A stretch of DNA of 64,000 nucleotides from Halichondria panicea (lineage: Eukaryota; Porifera; Demospongiae; Suberitida; Halichondriidae): contig NC_087393.1 in the NCBI RefSeq assembly GCF_963675165.1, forward strand, positions 807,502-871,501. Direction: 5' to 3'. The notes below the pieces were generated by a model. That model was given only the letters and a program-made list of their open reading frames with translations, did not search any database and was not told the origin of the DNA. This document shows positions 11,535 through 23,969 of this stretch, piece by piece. How positions within the stretch are numbered: position 1 is the stretch's first letter; the number at the start of each line of letters is the position of its first letter. The position numbers and the translations under genes were made by a program.

Positions 11535-11542
11535 CTTTTATA
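11535..11542 (-). promoter_or_regulatory. TATA box of kinase K3
   Basis: TATAAAAG on the minus strand, 80-87 bp before the K3 ATG; context identical to K2. Confidence 0.75.
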
Positions 11543-11581
11543 GTAGACACACTTCCTAGCAAACAGATTGTTTTACATTCC

Positions 11582-12377
11582 TGTGGTCAAAGTTCAACAA
11601 TAGTTAAACCCAGCGGGTAAACTGTAGTATAACCAGAAAGTTCTAGCAAACATGTCCTAGAGAAGGGACCTATTTCAGTGCAGCACAAAGGTCATGCTTC
11701 TACTAAAATAGTTCACCAAAGAACACTTGTTTTGTGTTTACTACATGGTACTAGAACATTTTTACATATACGATAACAGCTACATGTAGTCTTATTATAA
11801 AAACTAAGAACACTGGTTTTAAAACATGCCAATGGTCAAGTTCAACAGTTAAAACGCAGCAGGTAAACTGTGTTATGTAAAAAAATAGCCAACAACTCTA
11901 AAACACATGTCCTAGAAGGGGTCCATTTCAATGCAGCAAACACTTGATTTATGTTTACAACATGGCACAGAACATATTTGATAACAACTAGTCTTACTAA
12001 AAACACTGGTTTTAAAACACGCCAATGGTCAAGTTTAATGTTCAATAATTGTTGAAACGCAGCAGGTAAACTGTGTTATGTAATAGTAGAAAAATAGCCA
12101 GCAACTCTAAAACACGTGTCCTAGAAGGGACCCATTTCAATGCAGCACACTTCAATGCAACACAAAGGTCATGCTTCTACTGAAACAAAAACACTTTGTG
12201 TTCTAAAACACATGTCCTAGAGAAGGGACCCATTTCAGTGCAACACAAAGGTCATGCTTCTACTGAAATAGTTCACCAAAGAGCCCTTGATTTGTGTGTA
12301 TAACGTATGCCACCAGAACATTTTTACACATGTAATAACAGCTAGAACACTATAATTTATAGTTTTAAAACATGCCA
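11582..12377. repeat. Tandemly repeated kinase-upstream unit, about 180-250 bp, four copies
   Basis: Copies start at about 11582, 11830, 12022 and 12201 (the last partial). Each contains ggtcaagttcaa, acgcagcaggtaaactgtg, acacatgtcctagaaggg, catttcagtgcagcacaaag, gtcatgcttctactgaa and a closing acactggttttaaaacatgc. The upstream region of K2 has one copy (about 9187-9485). The unit therefore derives from the K2/K3 5' flank and expanded only beside K3. Confidence 0.8.
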
Positions 12378-13900
12378 CTAAAATGAATTGATAGTACCAT
12401 TTGAAAGGTATGCTTTTTAAGCCTTTTCAAGATTATAACATGAACTGTCACACTTGAATATAACACATACGTACTATAGCTGGCATATGCAACTGTGACT
12501 CTTACACGTACATGTACATGATATACAACATGCAGTCAGTGGGGCAGGTGGAGGGGTGGTGGGGGTGACACTAAGCATGGGGCACATTCCAACAAACACG
12601 TTTTTTGAACTTTTGAATTTCTGTGGTGGCTGCCTGAATAACGAACACAGGTACACAAAAACATGTTTGCACTGTGTGTAAACAAATTCAAATAATTAGG
12701 TCTATTGGGATTTGAATTTAACCACAAAATGGAGTGTATTCGTGAGAAAAAATTAACCTTCTTAGCATGTTTAGACTAAATGGAGAAGGCAGGTATGCAT
12801 TTCATTTAGAGGTTGAATAAGCAATTCTGACATCATAATGAATAAACATATTCATAGCGTACAAACAAATAATGTTTACACTGTTTTTACATACATGTTA
12901 TGTTTTTTTAGTGTAGCTATGGAGAGTCCCTAACAACAAAACAATGCCTTCGTGTAAAGATCATTAATCAAACATGTGATAAATGGACATTCTGAGATTT
13001 TGAGATGGTAGGAATCACCACAGATACTAGTCAAAATTGAATTTTAGACAATCCAATAGAGTTATTAAGAGTAGATAAGAGTACTCTCTTGAGTTATAGA
13101 GACATGCAGTTAAGTCTAGAGTTCTCACAAAACTTAATTTATGCTCACAAAAATGATTAGCAAAATTAATGATAACTTTACAAAAACGATAAAATTGATT
13201 TGGATGCCCAAGCCACAGTACTCCTAGACACACAAAACGTTAAAATAGCACGATACACACTGAAAAGGAAAATTATGTCTCAAAATTTGCCTGATGATTT
13301 AAACTTACAGTTGCTTTATGTCAAGATTGACGGATTTGAAGAAATTACACTATCATTATATTTATATAATTATGGGGCCTACTTCCAAGTGCTACTGACC
13401 GACCCAACAAAGTTATGCATGGGATTCTGTTACTTAAGCACACTCATTTATTCTCAGACGAGTTGTGTTTGCATTACAAAGTCAAGTAATGATTATCGTA
13501 CATAATTTTTGAGGCGCTTAATTTTTACCGTTTTCGAGGGTTAGTAGCAATCCTCCATGCAAAATATTCCACAAACATAGCTAAGCTAACGGCGAATGCA
13601 AACGCAATGTGCATTGACATACCAAGAAGAGCGAAATTTCTGTTGTTAGGGGGAGGAAAGAGAAAATTTCGCGCAATACGGTATTAATTTTTTTGAGAGG
13701 TACTAAATCAGTCATTTGTGACATTTTCCTCTGACTCTCCTTACCACTCAACTAGATTAGTCCTAGCTGAAACTTAACACAATTTAAACAATGCCATTTA
13801 GCATATTAGCAAATGCGGTGCAAACTAGCGATAGTTGACATACTGCTAGGCAACCATCACAGTACTTACAACCATGCAATCGTAATACCGATACGTACTA

Positions 13901-14068
13901 CCTTATAGCGTGAAATTTTCGAGGTTTAATTTTCGCTGTTTTCGTGGGTTAGCAATGATTAATTCCACGAAAATTGATAATTGTCTGCTATAACAGGATT
14001 AAAGGCGTGGCTTCCAGTAAGCAGTCAACTAACGAAATTGAAATGCTCGAAAATTTCACGCTATACAG
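13901..14068. mobile_element. MITE, 168 bp, CCxTATAGCG-type ends, TA target site
   Basis: The left end CCTTATAGCGTGAAATTTTC pairs with a right end reading GAAAATTTCACGCTATACAG. TA flanks both ends (13899-13900 and 14069-14070), as expected of Tc1/mariner-superfamily derivatives. There is no open frame. It is related to the element at 41907-42132. Confidence 0.75.
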
Positions 14069-15952
14069 TATATCTATATAGAGCTAGAGTCGCTGACACA
14101 GGTGGCAGTCAGAGGAGGTACGCCAATGTCAAAAGGCAATGAATTAAAACATCACATGGGCATAATTATGTATTACATAAAACTATGTTCACACTCACGC
14201 CCCTGAGTATATACACCACCACCACTAGCTTTATCCTATCGATTGAGCTATTGCGCCCCAGACAAACCCGCTTGAGAGCAGAGATCCAAGATTTAATTTC
14301 ATTGCAACCTTTTGACCTTTATTGAGTTCTTCAAAACCACAAAGATATAGAATTATCTTTCTGCGGTATGGTATAACATTTTGATGTGGTATGAAAGCTT
14401 TCCAAGCAGGCAAATAAACGATCAAAAGCGCTAGCTAGATGAAAACGGTGCAAAGGTCAAACAGAACCACCTAATGCCGACATTGATTACTTATCATTTA
14501 CTTATAATTATTTCAAGAACCCAAGACAATAGGTTTGATTTAAGTGACCCTATTGACCCTGACGTATCTCGGGTGGCAGTCGACCGTGTATCACTTAATT
14601 GTTAGGTACAGTTTTGTATCAATCGGACCCATTACCTCATAATAAACTATTTGCATGTGGATACAGCACGTGTGTGTGTATAATAGCATGATTATGGAAG
14701 TATCCATAAATGTAGAAGTTTCCATAGAAATACCTATGTATGTAAGATTATATGGACCTCAGAAAAATTCCGAGTAAGGTATAGTTAGACTAAGTGGACT
14801 CCCTTCTGGCCCTGTTAGAGCAGTGGGTGGTATAAGCAGTGGGTGGTATAAGCTCAGGAGCCAGTTGACTGACTACCCCATAAATAGCAATAACTCTCAT
14901 TAGCTGGGCATTGTCTGGTCTAGTGAGCATGGGAAGTACATGAGTGCTTGGGAGACCAGTGGACTGGCTGCTCTGTAATGATATTCATTAATGCCCCAGC
15001 TTTGATGTAGCTAACTGTGTTTGCTTGGTGGTCTAATGTCTAGCCTGAGGCAAATACAGCTGTAGGAGATTAGGATCTTTGTTACAACCCTTTTAATTTC
15101 ACCTCACTTGAAATGCAGAGAAAATAGAAGTCAACCACTAGCTACAGTGTACACAGTGGGACCACACCATAGGCTCTGTACACTATTCTACACACTTTGA
15201 AGGTCAATTAGTCTAGCTTTTGCTTTTAAAATGTTATGGTGAAAAGAGTAATTGTAGTTGAAGCACCAGGCAAATATATACAAGGAAATGTCTAATTGCA
15301 GCTGCTAGAACACACACAGACAATTGTTTGGGATATCTGAGAGCCTAATAAGTAATATTGAACTTTTCCGCTCTACTAGCGCTAAGTTGTAGGTAGGCTT
15401 GTACCGACTGGGGGGGGGATTAGACATTTGTTTTTTGGGGTCAAGTGACATCACTCTGCATCAGCACTTATGTGTAGCACCCCAGGCTCTCCCCCATACA
15501 GGGACCCGAACAAACAAGAAGGTACAACAGGAGGAGTTTTGTTGTTGCACTCTATTTGTACAAACACCAACTGCAGCAGCCCACTCAAAAGCTGTGATGT
15601 CATCTATGAATATCATTAACTGCTCAATGAATAGACTGTAAAGGCCACATAATAGCCTTATGAATATGCTTAACAGGTGAACTCTAGTCTAAAAATACAC
15701 TTAGACCAGCTGTAGACAGTGGGCATGTTGGCTAGTCCCATAAAGTGAGGTGTGAGGTCACTGCCATATATGGAAGAATACAGATGTGACTGCATGATTT
15801 CAACTGAAGCTACATGTACTGCCGACCCACAGTCTCAAAGTGCAACATGACTAAATGAATATAGATATTAACGATCTAGCCCCCCATTCAATTAATGAAT
15901 CTAATGTCTGCGAACACGTAAGGTGTTTGTTCTAGCATGAATCCACTTGCTA

Positions 15953-16035
15953 CAGGACAGGACAGGACAGGACAGTGCAGGGGGGAGGGGAAGTGCAGTG
16001 TAGGGGGAGGGGGGAGGGGAAGTGGAGGAGGTCTG
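15953..16035. repeat. GGACA pentamer run and G-rich tract
   Basis: Four or five GGACA units (about 15955-15975) are followed by repeated runs of four to six G on the plus strand. It is a candidate G-quadruplex former. Confidence 0.6.
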
Positions 16036-16243
16036 AGCTTTGCACCCACACAATGGCAACCTCTAGGTCATGTAACTGCTAAATGGGCAATTGAATATTA
16101 GGGCTTGAGCAGAACAGTTCACTTGCAAGCTAGTATAGCCTCGATTCCAGACAGCTGCAATGAAATCGATGCTACTACCTTGCATTCATGTTAATAAACC
16201 AACCTGTGTGGAAATGTTGGACAAGCCTACATACGTATAGTAT

Positions 16244-16610
16244 ATGGACATGCATATCGCATGCATACAGGCACAGTATGGACATGCATATCGCATGCAT
16301 ACAGGTACACAGTATGGACATGCATATCGCATGCATACAGGCACAGTATGGACATGCATCATCCATGCATACAGGCACAGTATGGACATGCATCATCCAT
16401 GCATACAGGCACAGTATGGACATGCATCATCCATGCATACAGGCACAGTATGGACATGCATATCGCATGCATACAGGCACAGTATGGGCATGCATATCGC
16501 ATGCATACAGGCACAGTATGGGCATGCATATCGCATGCATACAGGCACAGTATGGACATGCATATCGCATGCATACAGGCACAGTATGGACATGCATCAT
16601 CCATGCATAC
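16244..16610. repeat. 34-bp minisatellite, about 10.8 copies
   Basis: The unit runs from atggacatgca through a variable core (tatcgc or tcatcc) to atgcatacaggcacagt. Two core variants alternate in blocks (three, three, four, one). Because 34 is not a multiple of three and the unit has no stop in several frames, long open frames appear on both strands. I regard these as artefacts, not genes. The unit contains the palindromes ATGCAT and GCATGC. Confidence 0.95.
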
Positions 16611-16851
16611 ACCTGTATGTACATGCATACGTACTGATGACAATAGTTTATTAACAACTCCAAGTCAGTTTCCATGACTCCACTGACCTCTATGTGCAAA
16701 ATCAGTGGGTGTAAATGTAATCAGAACACATCCTATGTGCACTTCTAGAGCTAACTAGACACATATCCTGGTTACCATAGCAAAGCTAATGGTATGCAAA
16801 GTACATTCATTGTCTGGCAGTTTGGAGCCAAGTGGGGGTGGAGGTGAAGCC

Positions 16852-16859
16852 TATATAAG
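16852..16859 (+). promoter_or_regulatory. TATA box of kinase K4
   Basis: TATATAAG, 92-99 bp before the K4 ATG at 16951. The 5' leader just before the ATG contains a repeated caactaaag unit (about 16913-16945). Confidence 0.75.
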
Positions 16860-16950
16860 CAGTCAGTTGCAAGTCTACAACAAAACAATCCACAAACTCA
16901 AAGTGAACTAAAGCTCTAAAGCAACTAAAGCAACTAAAGCAACTTAAGCA

Positions 16951-17928
16951 ATGGCAGGAAGCAACCCAAGCCTCGATGAGAGATACAACTTTGTAAAGCA
17001 AGCCGGAAAAGGCACCTATGGGACCACCTGGATTGCAGAGGACAAAACCACTGGAGAAACGGTGGCCATTAAAGCTATCAGCAAAACTAATACCAGCAGA
17101 AACGACTTCAAGAGGGAGTTCAAGTACAGCAAGAGTGTCTCCAAGCACCCCAATGTTATCACTACTCACAACACTGCCTTTGAGACCAAGACCTCCTATG
17201 TAATGGTGCAGGACTTTGCAGAGGGTGGAGATCTGTTTGATGCCATAGAGCCTGAAGTCGGCCTCCCAGAGCACAAAGCAAGAAAATACCTCTACCAAAT
17301 TGCAAAAGCAGTCAATTATGTGCACAGTCAAAACTTGATCCACAGAGATATCAAGCCTGAGAACATTGTGCTCGGTGATCGCAATGGATCCTTTGTTCAA
17401 TTGATTGATTTTGGCATGGCCCTCCGCACTGGCACTCACGTGTCTCGTGTTTCTGGAAGCATCCCTTACACTTCTCCCGAGATCTGCAATGCTTCCAACG
17501 AGACCGGCTTCTTTGTGGACGCCTCGTGTGATGTGTGGTCAGTGGGTGTTCTCCTCTTCTGTATGCTCACCGGCAGCTTCCCCTGGGAACAGGCAACACT
17601 CTCAGACCCTAACTACCTCGAATTCGTACAATGGCAAAACGGAATCACAATCAAGCCCCCTCGAATGTGGCAGAGCTTCTCCCCCAAACTTCTCTCTCTG
17701 TTCAATCGCCTCTTGGCCATGGACCCTCAAGATCGATGTGAGATCACAGATATCTTCAAGTACATCAACGAGCCGTGGTTCAACAACTCCACCATTCCCC
17801 TCAGCGATAGCCCCTGCACTGTCAATTTCTTCCAGCAGCAGTTCAACAGTTACGATGCTCTGAGTGCAGACTATGTGCTCACTACCTCCAACGCCTTCCC
17901 TCACCTGACACCAGTCTCCGCCTACTAA
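16951..17928 (+). CDS. SBK1-like serine/threonine protein kinase (cluster copy K4), intronless
   Basis: A 325-residue kinase on the strand opposite to K1-K3. GKGTYG at 19-24, lysine K41 in VAIK, HRDIKPEN from 131, DFG at 153-155, then TSPEICN and the SBK-type CDVWSVGVLLF and FVQWQNG. All catalytic residues are present. The C-terminal tail of about 50 residues resembles that of K1 (IPLSDS near its start, HLTPV at its end). K4 and K1 share a DNA segment of about 100 bp around GDLFDAIEPEVGLPEHKA that is almost identical. K4 also shares the segment around CDVWSVGVLLF with K1-K3. It is separated from the other three by about 5 kb and inverted. Confidence 0.88.
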   Translation: MAGSNPSLDERYNFVKQAGKGTYGTTWIAEDKTTGETVAIKAISKTNTSRNDFKREFKYSKSVSKHPNVITTHNTAFETKTSYVMVQDFAEGGDLFDAIEPEVGLPEHKARKYLYQIAKAVNYVHSQNLIHRDIKPENIVLGDRNGSFVQLIDFGMALRTGTHVSRVSGSIPYTSPEICNASNETGFFVDASCDVWSVGVLLFCMLTGSFPWEQATLSDPNYLEFVQWQNGITIKPPRMWQSFSPKLLSLFNRLLAMDPQDRCEITDIFKYINEPWFNNSTIPLSDSPCTVNFFQQQFNSYDALSADYVLTTSNAFPHLTPVSAY

Positions 17929-20489
17929 CTGAACCAACCGAACAATCTCTAATAAGAATATCTGATCTCCCCAAGGATTTCGATTGATTCGAGAACCGAT
18001 TTTCGATTGATTCGAGAAGTTGCTGGAACTGTTTGAGTGCACAGTTCCGAAGATCACTGACTGATTGTAACCAACAGCAACAGTCTAAGAGAACTATTAG
18101 TCAACCTTTATCATTTGTTGTCAGTGCTGGCATTGAGGAGGTTTAATGTGTTTTTTGTACCTAATCTTTTATCTTTACAATTAATGTACTACAATAATTA
18201 TTGTGATTTTGAAATGAATATTTTAATCTAACAATGCCATTTTGAAACAGAGCATGCTAGAAAGCTTCAGGGTGGATAAGAAGCATAAACATTATCAATA
18301 GCTGAAAGAAAAAGCATCAGTGAACAAACAAACAGGTTGTATTCATGTTGGGGGAACTCCATTATACATATACGCACAGGTATGGGTACATGTATGTACG
18401 TATATACCACTCCATTAGCTAATGCTAGCTAGTGCTTAGGCAAACTGCTAAAGAGGTGTCTGTGTGTACACAGAGTGTAGCCACTTTGGCAGTCACACTA
18501 GCATGTATTAGGACTCAACAGTATTACAGTGAAACTTGTTTATATGTAGTCATCCTATAAACAAACTTTTAATTGGTCACCCCACATACTATGGTTAATG
18601 GGCCCCAACAGTCTCTATATACAGCATGTGCTTGGACCTGTGTTAATTGGTAGGCTACCTCTTTATTACAGTTACAGCTGATGTTGGTGTACCTAAAGTG
18701 ACCAAGTTTCACTGTTAATAAGTGCTACACTGATAAACATAATTAAGTGTATGTGCATTTGTGTTCTTATGTTAATCCCAATCCTTTAAAATTGTTGTTG
18801 CCAGTTGTTCCTATATGAATAAATACTCATGGTCTGTTTAGTACACAAAAAGTTGACCACTGCTCTCAAGCTCAGACCTACACAAACTACAGTGTCACAT
18901 GATAGGACCTCCCGCTAACTCCCCCCACTATGTCTATGTGTGGGGACAGAAATTACTCCAATTTGATCGACCTACACATGCATGCTCCACTATCATGCAT
19001 CATGAAAGTTATAGCTACCTGATACTCTTAGTATGCAGAGTTACGTACATTAGACGATCCTAAAACCACACGCAATACGATTACTTATTTATTGATATTA
19101 CCAAACCACAAAAAGGTATCTATTGTATTACACAGAATTAATGATATCATATATTGCTATAGCTATGAGGTAGTATAGAAGCCGTTGGAGAAAGATGGTT
19201 GCCACGAATGTTGCATAGCTTAAGAATGGTTTATAAATACCATTAACAGATAATCAACATTTCTCTGCCACCATGGACACAGCATTTCTATCTATAGACG
19301 ACTTGTTTCATGGAATGATAAGAACTCGTGAGAGGAAAAATTAATTATTTATAGCATTCTATATAAACTGCTCGAGAATAACGTCTTCCAAAAGAGGAGA
19401 TATGCCGACAAAAAATAATTAAACTAATTGTGACCTCCCCTACGTCTCATCATGTGCGGGCATGGCGTTACACACAGCTATTATCTGCATGTGTGATACA
19501 AATATGCATGCAGTTATGTGTTTTAATTATGACGTTGTACACATGCTGATAACTGTACGTATATGCAGCCTGTGTTATAATTATAGCCACACACAAACCC
19601 TACAGTCATAGTGACCCATGCACAAGTACAATGGAAACGTGCACTGTGAATACTTCAGCTATGCTAATTTAGCAAACCCATTAAAATTGTTTTGACAAAG
19701 TTTCACAAACATAAGCAATGATAGAAAGACAGCAATTAGCAAAGAAGCCAACACTGATGAGTATCCAGGCTAAAACCATGTGCTTTAAAAGAATTCACGG
19801 AATAACAAATTATGTAACTTAGAAATACATGCACATGTATAGTTATGCAGAACAAAATTAATGTAACAATAATATGATTGCATTTTGTACACACATTTTA
19901 ATTAATCGCTAACTGATGACTATATAATTATTGTTCTGAAATAGCAGCTGTTGAGAGGAGCCACGGCTACAAATGCTCGTTCTAATTAGAGGGAGGGGGG
20001 GAAGGCAGTCTTATTAGCGATGTTTATAATGATGAGGTGTCAGGGCCAAATTGACTGTCTTTGGCCTTCAATGGGAGCCATGGTATCTGGATGGCATGAA
20101 AGTAAACAGTTAAAGAGAACCATTGGCAATGAACGTAACCCAACTACTATTATGAACACACTCAGTGGATTATATGAATAGGAAAAGAACATGCAATCAG
20201 TATAGCTAATAACCAGTTAACTGGATATGCCAAACATGTTCTTGTGCAATCAACACAAGAAAGAGAAATGTATATAGTGCTTGTTTTGTGTAGCTGGGAC
20301 AACTAATTAAATAATAAGCTCTTAGGCTGATTTGTGTGTGGCATGCAATAAGAATGGAATGATCGAGCGGAGTCCGAATGTACCTGCTATGCAGTAACTA
20401 TGCGGTAACTATGCCAACTATGTTACAAGTCAGTGCTCACGGTTCCCTATCTACCCCACCAGCTCAGGCAATGTACACATTAGCTCACA

Positions 20490-20690
20490 GGCAATGTACA
20501 CATTAGCTCACATGCAGGCAACTCATCGCTAAGGGACAAGCTTCCAAAATTACCACTGGAAATGTCTCTCCTCAATATAAATATTATCCTTTCAGTACAG
20601 TAGCTTCCATCCTCGTACAGCTGGAACTGTAATACACCCGCTTCCGGACAGAGCCTGAAATATTTCCTAGCTCTCATGTGTTTACACTGC
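20490..20690 (-). other. Exon-like open stretch on the minus strand, function unknown
   Basis: On the minus strand a good acceptor (gactttgcag) precedes an open frame beginning CKHMRARKYFRLCPEAG and continuing through LQFQLYEDGSYC. A possible donor (gtgagct) lies near the low end. The amino-acid composition looks protein-like, and codon use is less AT-driven than the flanks. I recognise no family and see no companion exon, so this may be an isolated exon of a gene with long introns, or chance. Confidence 0.25.
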
Positions 20691-21311
20691 AAAGTCGACA
20701 GTTAGGGGACAATGAATATGATTAACCTCTAGAGTGGGCGATTGGACCGTCTTTGTTGTGTTGTTACAGCAGCTATAGGCTCCAAACTATTGACTCAGTC
20801 TATAATCGAATTACCCTGGTGTCGGCTTCAGTCTCCATGGAAGTACCGGAACACACAAGTTGAGATCACATGTAACCAAACCAACTGAGAATAATATATT
20901 AAACTTTTAATTTCGGCAGTAACAGTATCTGTGAAAGACTATAATTATATCACAGCTAGTGCACTATGAACTCATAGTAGAAGCCTTTTGCCTAGGGCTA
21001 TATAATTATGTACACATGCATGGCAATAAATAGTTATGTAATAATACGGTGCTTTGCAGCTCACTAGGAAGTTTGGGGCAAATGGAAAAAGTACTTGAGA
21101 TAAGGGTAACAGTTTACACAACACCTAGATAGAGCAGTGAAGTGGTTTACTTGTGTAAACTGTTACACTTTCTCAAGGACATAGCTTTCATTTGCCCTCA
21201 AATTCCAAGTGAAGCTGCTAAGGGCAGAGTACTATAGTACCATATAAGGGAGCTGCCGACACTGGTCGATCGGGATGGTTGATATACTAACCACACTAGA
21301 CAAAATCTCAC

Positions 21312-21358
21312 TAGCCTCGATTCCAGGCCGCTCTCAATTAGGGCTGGGATCAAGGCTA
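21312..21358. mobile_element. Short foldback sequence, TAGCCTCGATTCCAGGCC family
   Basis: TAGCCTCGATTCCAGGCC pairs imperfectly with GGGCTGGGATCAAGGCTA across a loop of about ten bases. The same arms appear at 42836-42876, 39365-39415, 48755, 49383 and 59158. Confidence 0.55.
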
Positions 21359-21688
21359 ACATCTTACATGTAGACCTAAATGTAGCGGGTGTTAAAATAG
21401 CCACCACTTGAAAAATTCACTGCAACCTATTATACACATTCTCTTCTAAGCATTTTCAGATTAAGGCTGGGTAAATACAAACAGACAAACAGACAAACGG
21501 ACGACATAGCTGTATGCAATTAGTCATGTGACACCTTTAAGGGCCTCAGCAACAAAAGCCTTACGGGTGCTAGATTAAAATAAAGAACTTCCTGCTAAAG
21601 TTGGCACTAGACAACCATACAATTGTCTAGAGCCAACCAATATTTACTAGTTTATAAAACCACAAACCACAAATCCACCCACACATAC

Positions 21689-21812
21689 ACTCACTGGTGA
21701 AGTGTGTCACAGGGGTTAAAGGTGAAGCTTCCATATATGGATATGAGGGTACACTCATTGTTGAAGTGCGCCACAGGGTTTAAAGGTGAAGCTTCCATAT
21801 ATGGGCACGAGG
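21689..21812. repeat. Tandem duplication of about 63 bp
   Basis: Two copies share gaagtg-gccacagggtttaaag (with variants) and ggtgaagcttccatatatgg. They differ at several positions. Confidence 0.7.
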
Positions 21813-22504
21813 GCTCCAGCTGGACACCTGCAAAGAGACGACACAGACAGTAATTTTAAGTCACAGACCATACTTTTTCTAGTACTAGAACAAAGGTACG
21901 TGAACGGCAGTATTATGTACAACCAAGAGTGTATGAATACATACATGCGCTCCAGACACTATACACGTACGTACATGCATAACAAATACTTGCAGTGACC
22001 AGTAGATTCCTACAGTGTGCATCACTAGATTTTAGGAGTGTACATTTTTTCTTAATTTTATGATAAAACAAAGGAATTTTTTACTATGAATGCAAATTTC
22101 TCATAGTTCCGCCCGGCACCCCCCCTAATGCTAGCACACCTTACGATACAAAGAGAGGCCACATAACACTGACAACATGGTTGTCAACGTGGCCATGTAT
22201 GGGAGGTTTGGTGATTGATACCACTGGACCACCCCTCCCACACACACACACCTAAATCTAGGGCAAGACACGGTGGGAATAATAACACATCATCTTCCTG
22301 TTAGGATAGATGATTGCGTATATATGGCAGGACAGTTCATGACAGTACATGTGTTTACAACAGGTGAACATTTGTCAAAGAGTACTTGATAATAATTGTC
22401 AATTAATTGTTATATAATATTATATGTTTACCGAACACACACACCATACATGTACCACCCACACACCTATATTGACTCATGCAATAGTGTAACATGCATG
22501 CATG

Positions 22505-22509
<5 letters not shown>

Positions 22510-22542
<33 letters not shown>
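22510..22542. repeat. AC microsatellite
   Basis: An uninterrupted AC run of about 16 units, preceded by a catgcatgcatgcat run. Confidence 0.95.
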
Positions 22543-22546
<4 letters not shown>

Positions 22547-23864
22547 AATACATCACTGAGTCTGTGTGAGGTATCATGCATGTACATGGTTAAATAACAA
22601 TTAAGTGTCCATGGTAACAGATACATGAAGGACATGATTCACTCAGGCATGGTGAACTTCCAAGAACTAGGAAACAAGCCGGACTGTCTACTTTAGTTAC
22701 CGTATAGTGAGCATAAACTGAAGACTAGGTCGACAAAACAAATAATACATTCACAAGAAATCCGGCGGCAACACTTCAAAACGGGACGTACACTTATAGC
22801 TATAAGCTTTGTTGGCATAACAGCTAACGACACTGTATGAATGTACTTGCAAAACATCATCCAATTCTGAGGAAACTAGCACTTCAAAACGGGACATATG
22901 ATCGAATGGCAACCAAAACCTACGGATATTTGTTGACACAACACTGACACTCTATATGAAAGTAACAACAAAATGAACACTCAACAAAACAGTCCCTTAC
23001 TCCCCTGACCCCTCCCACCTCAATACTAGTACTGTATGTGGCAATTTAGAAGCCTAAACCATTTATTTGAGAAGCCCTGATGAAAAAGTGACAACGTAGC
23101 TCTGTCTTTCGGATGCAGAATGCTTCCTTTGGGGCCCCCTAACACCCACACTGTCACCTTATTTGTCTCTTTGATGAGACTAAAACTCATAGGATCTCAT
23201 ACTTAGAAGCCACTCTAGTCACACGCACACACCACGCAGTACTGACTTGTTTTGGCTTACGTTAGCTATGATATTTATATGTTTACGTGCTGAGGGGAGT
23301 TACGTTTTTCCCAGTTTATTGGACATGCATGTACACATGCACCCAAACAAGGGTAGCATAGTCTGTACTCCTAGGTATGGGGCAATCTCTATGACATGTC
23401 ATGTACGTACTAAGGCATGGGGGGAATCTATGACACGTAACTGTGCTACGTAGCTGATAAACAATAAACACAAAACTGTAATTGACAACACCTGTACAAT
23501 GGCCACCATAACACATCTCTTAATTGTATATGTAAGTCCATATGGTAGCTACGTAAGTTTTCTTGGTGCTGGATACACAGACTTGTTTGTTCACTTAATT
23601 GTACATGTATGCCCATATGGTAGCTAAATTGTCCTGGGGATGGATATACATTTGTACACAGACTTGTTCACTTGGAAACAGTGTTTGAAACACAAGTAAA
23701 CATGCATCATCCTGTTGTTTACACAGGAACACGATCACCAACTAAAGTGGCCCTAACTGAAATGGAAATTGAACTCAGTACTACAGAGAATAGAACCATG
23801 TTACTGTATATACATGCATACTCTCCACAGCCTTTTCAAGAATATTGGTACACAAAAATTCATA

Positions 23865-23933
23865 CAGTAGACTCTCGCTATTCCGGCCAAGCTGTACTGT
23901 CCCAAGGGTGACCGGATTAACGAAAGTCTACTG
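23865..23933. mobile_element. Tiny MITE, 69 bp, pogo/Tigger-like ends
   Basis: Begins CAGTAGACTCTCGCTATTCC and ends GGATTAACGAAAGTCTACTG, an imperfect inverted repeat over most of its length. TA flanks both ends (23863-23864, 23934-23935). Half copies of the same end (ccggattaacgagagtctactg) occur near 43560 and 54138. Confidence 0.7.
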
Positions 23934-23969
23934 TAACCTTTCTTGTGATTTATTCATACTGAGGAGGGT

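Larger units (their letters stand above)
10418..13038. repeat. Segmental duplication, copy 2 (contains K3)
   Basis: Counterpart of 8023-9993. The coding sequence, TATA region, the block atgcagtcagtggggcaggt (about 12530) and the ggtaggaatcaccaca end are all present in the same order. The extra length comes mainly from the repeated upstream unit at 11582-12377. Confidence 0.85.
13039..16243. other. Intergenic DNA with MITEs and short repeats
   Basis: No coding exon can be supported. A degenerate copy of the CGAAATTTTCG-type MITE family lies near 13505-13690 and a clear one at 13901-14068. A doubled cagtgggtggtataag unit occurs near 14820-14850. An 80-codon open stretch at 15399-15641 has no motif and I leave it out. 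Confidence 0.5.
17929..23864. other. Intergenic DNA with scattered short repeats
   Basis: No gene can be defended. Items seen: a near-perfect inverted pair around 21106-21122 and 21151-21167 (gtaacagtttacaca and its complement), a doubled aggcaatgtacacattagctc near 20465-20511, a doubled cacttcaaaacgggac near 22776 and 22881, and the separately listed repeats. One exon-like stretch (20490-20690) is listed apart. Confidence 0.5.

Noticed and set aside
16175-16699. Several long overlapping open frames on both strands encoding His/Met/Cys-rich repeats
   Set aside because: They are produced by the 34-bp minisatellite, which is free of stops in most frames. No start context, promoter or splice signal supports them.
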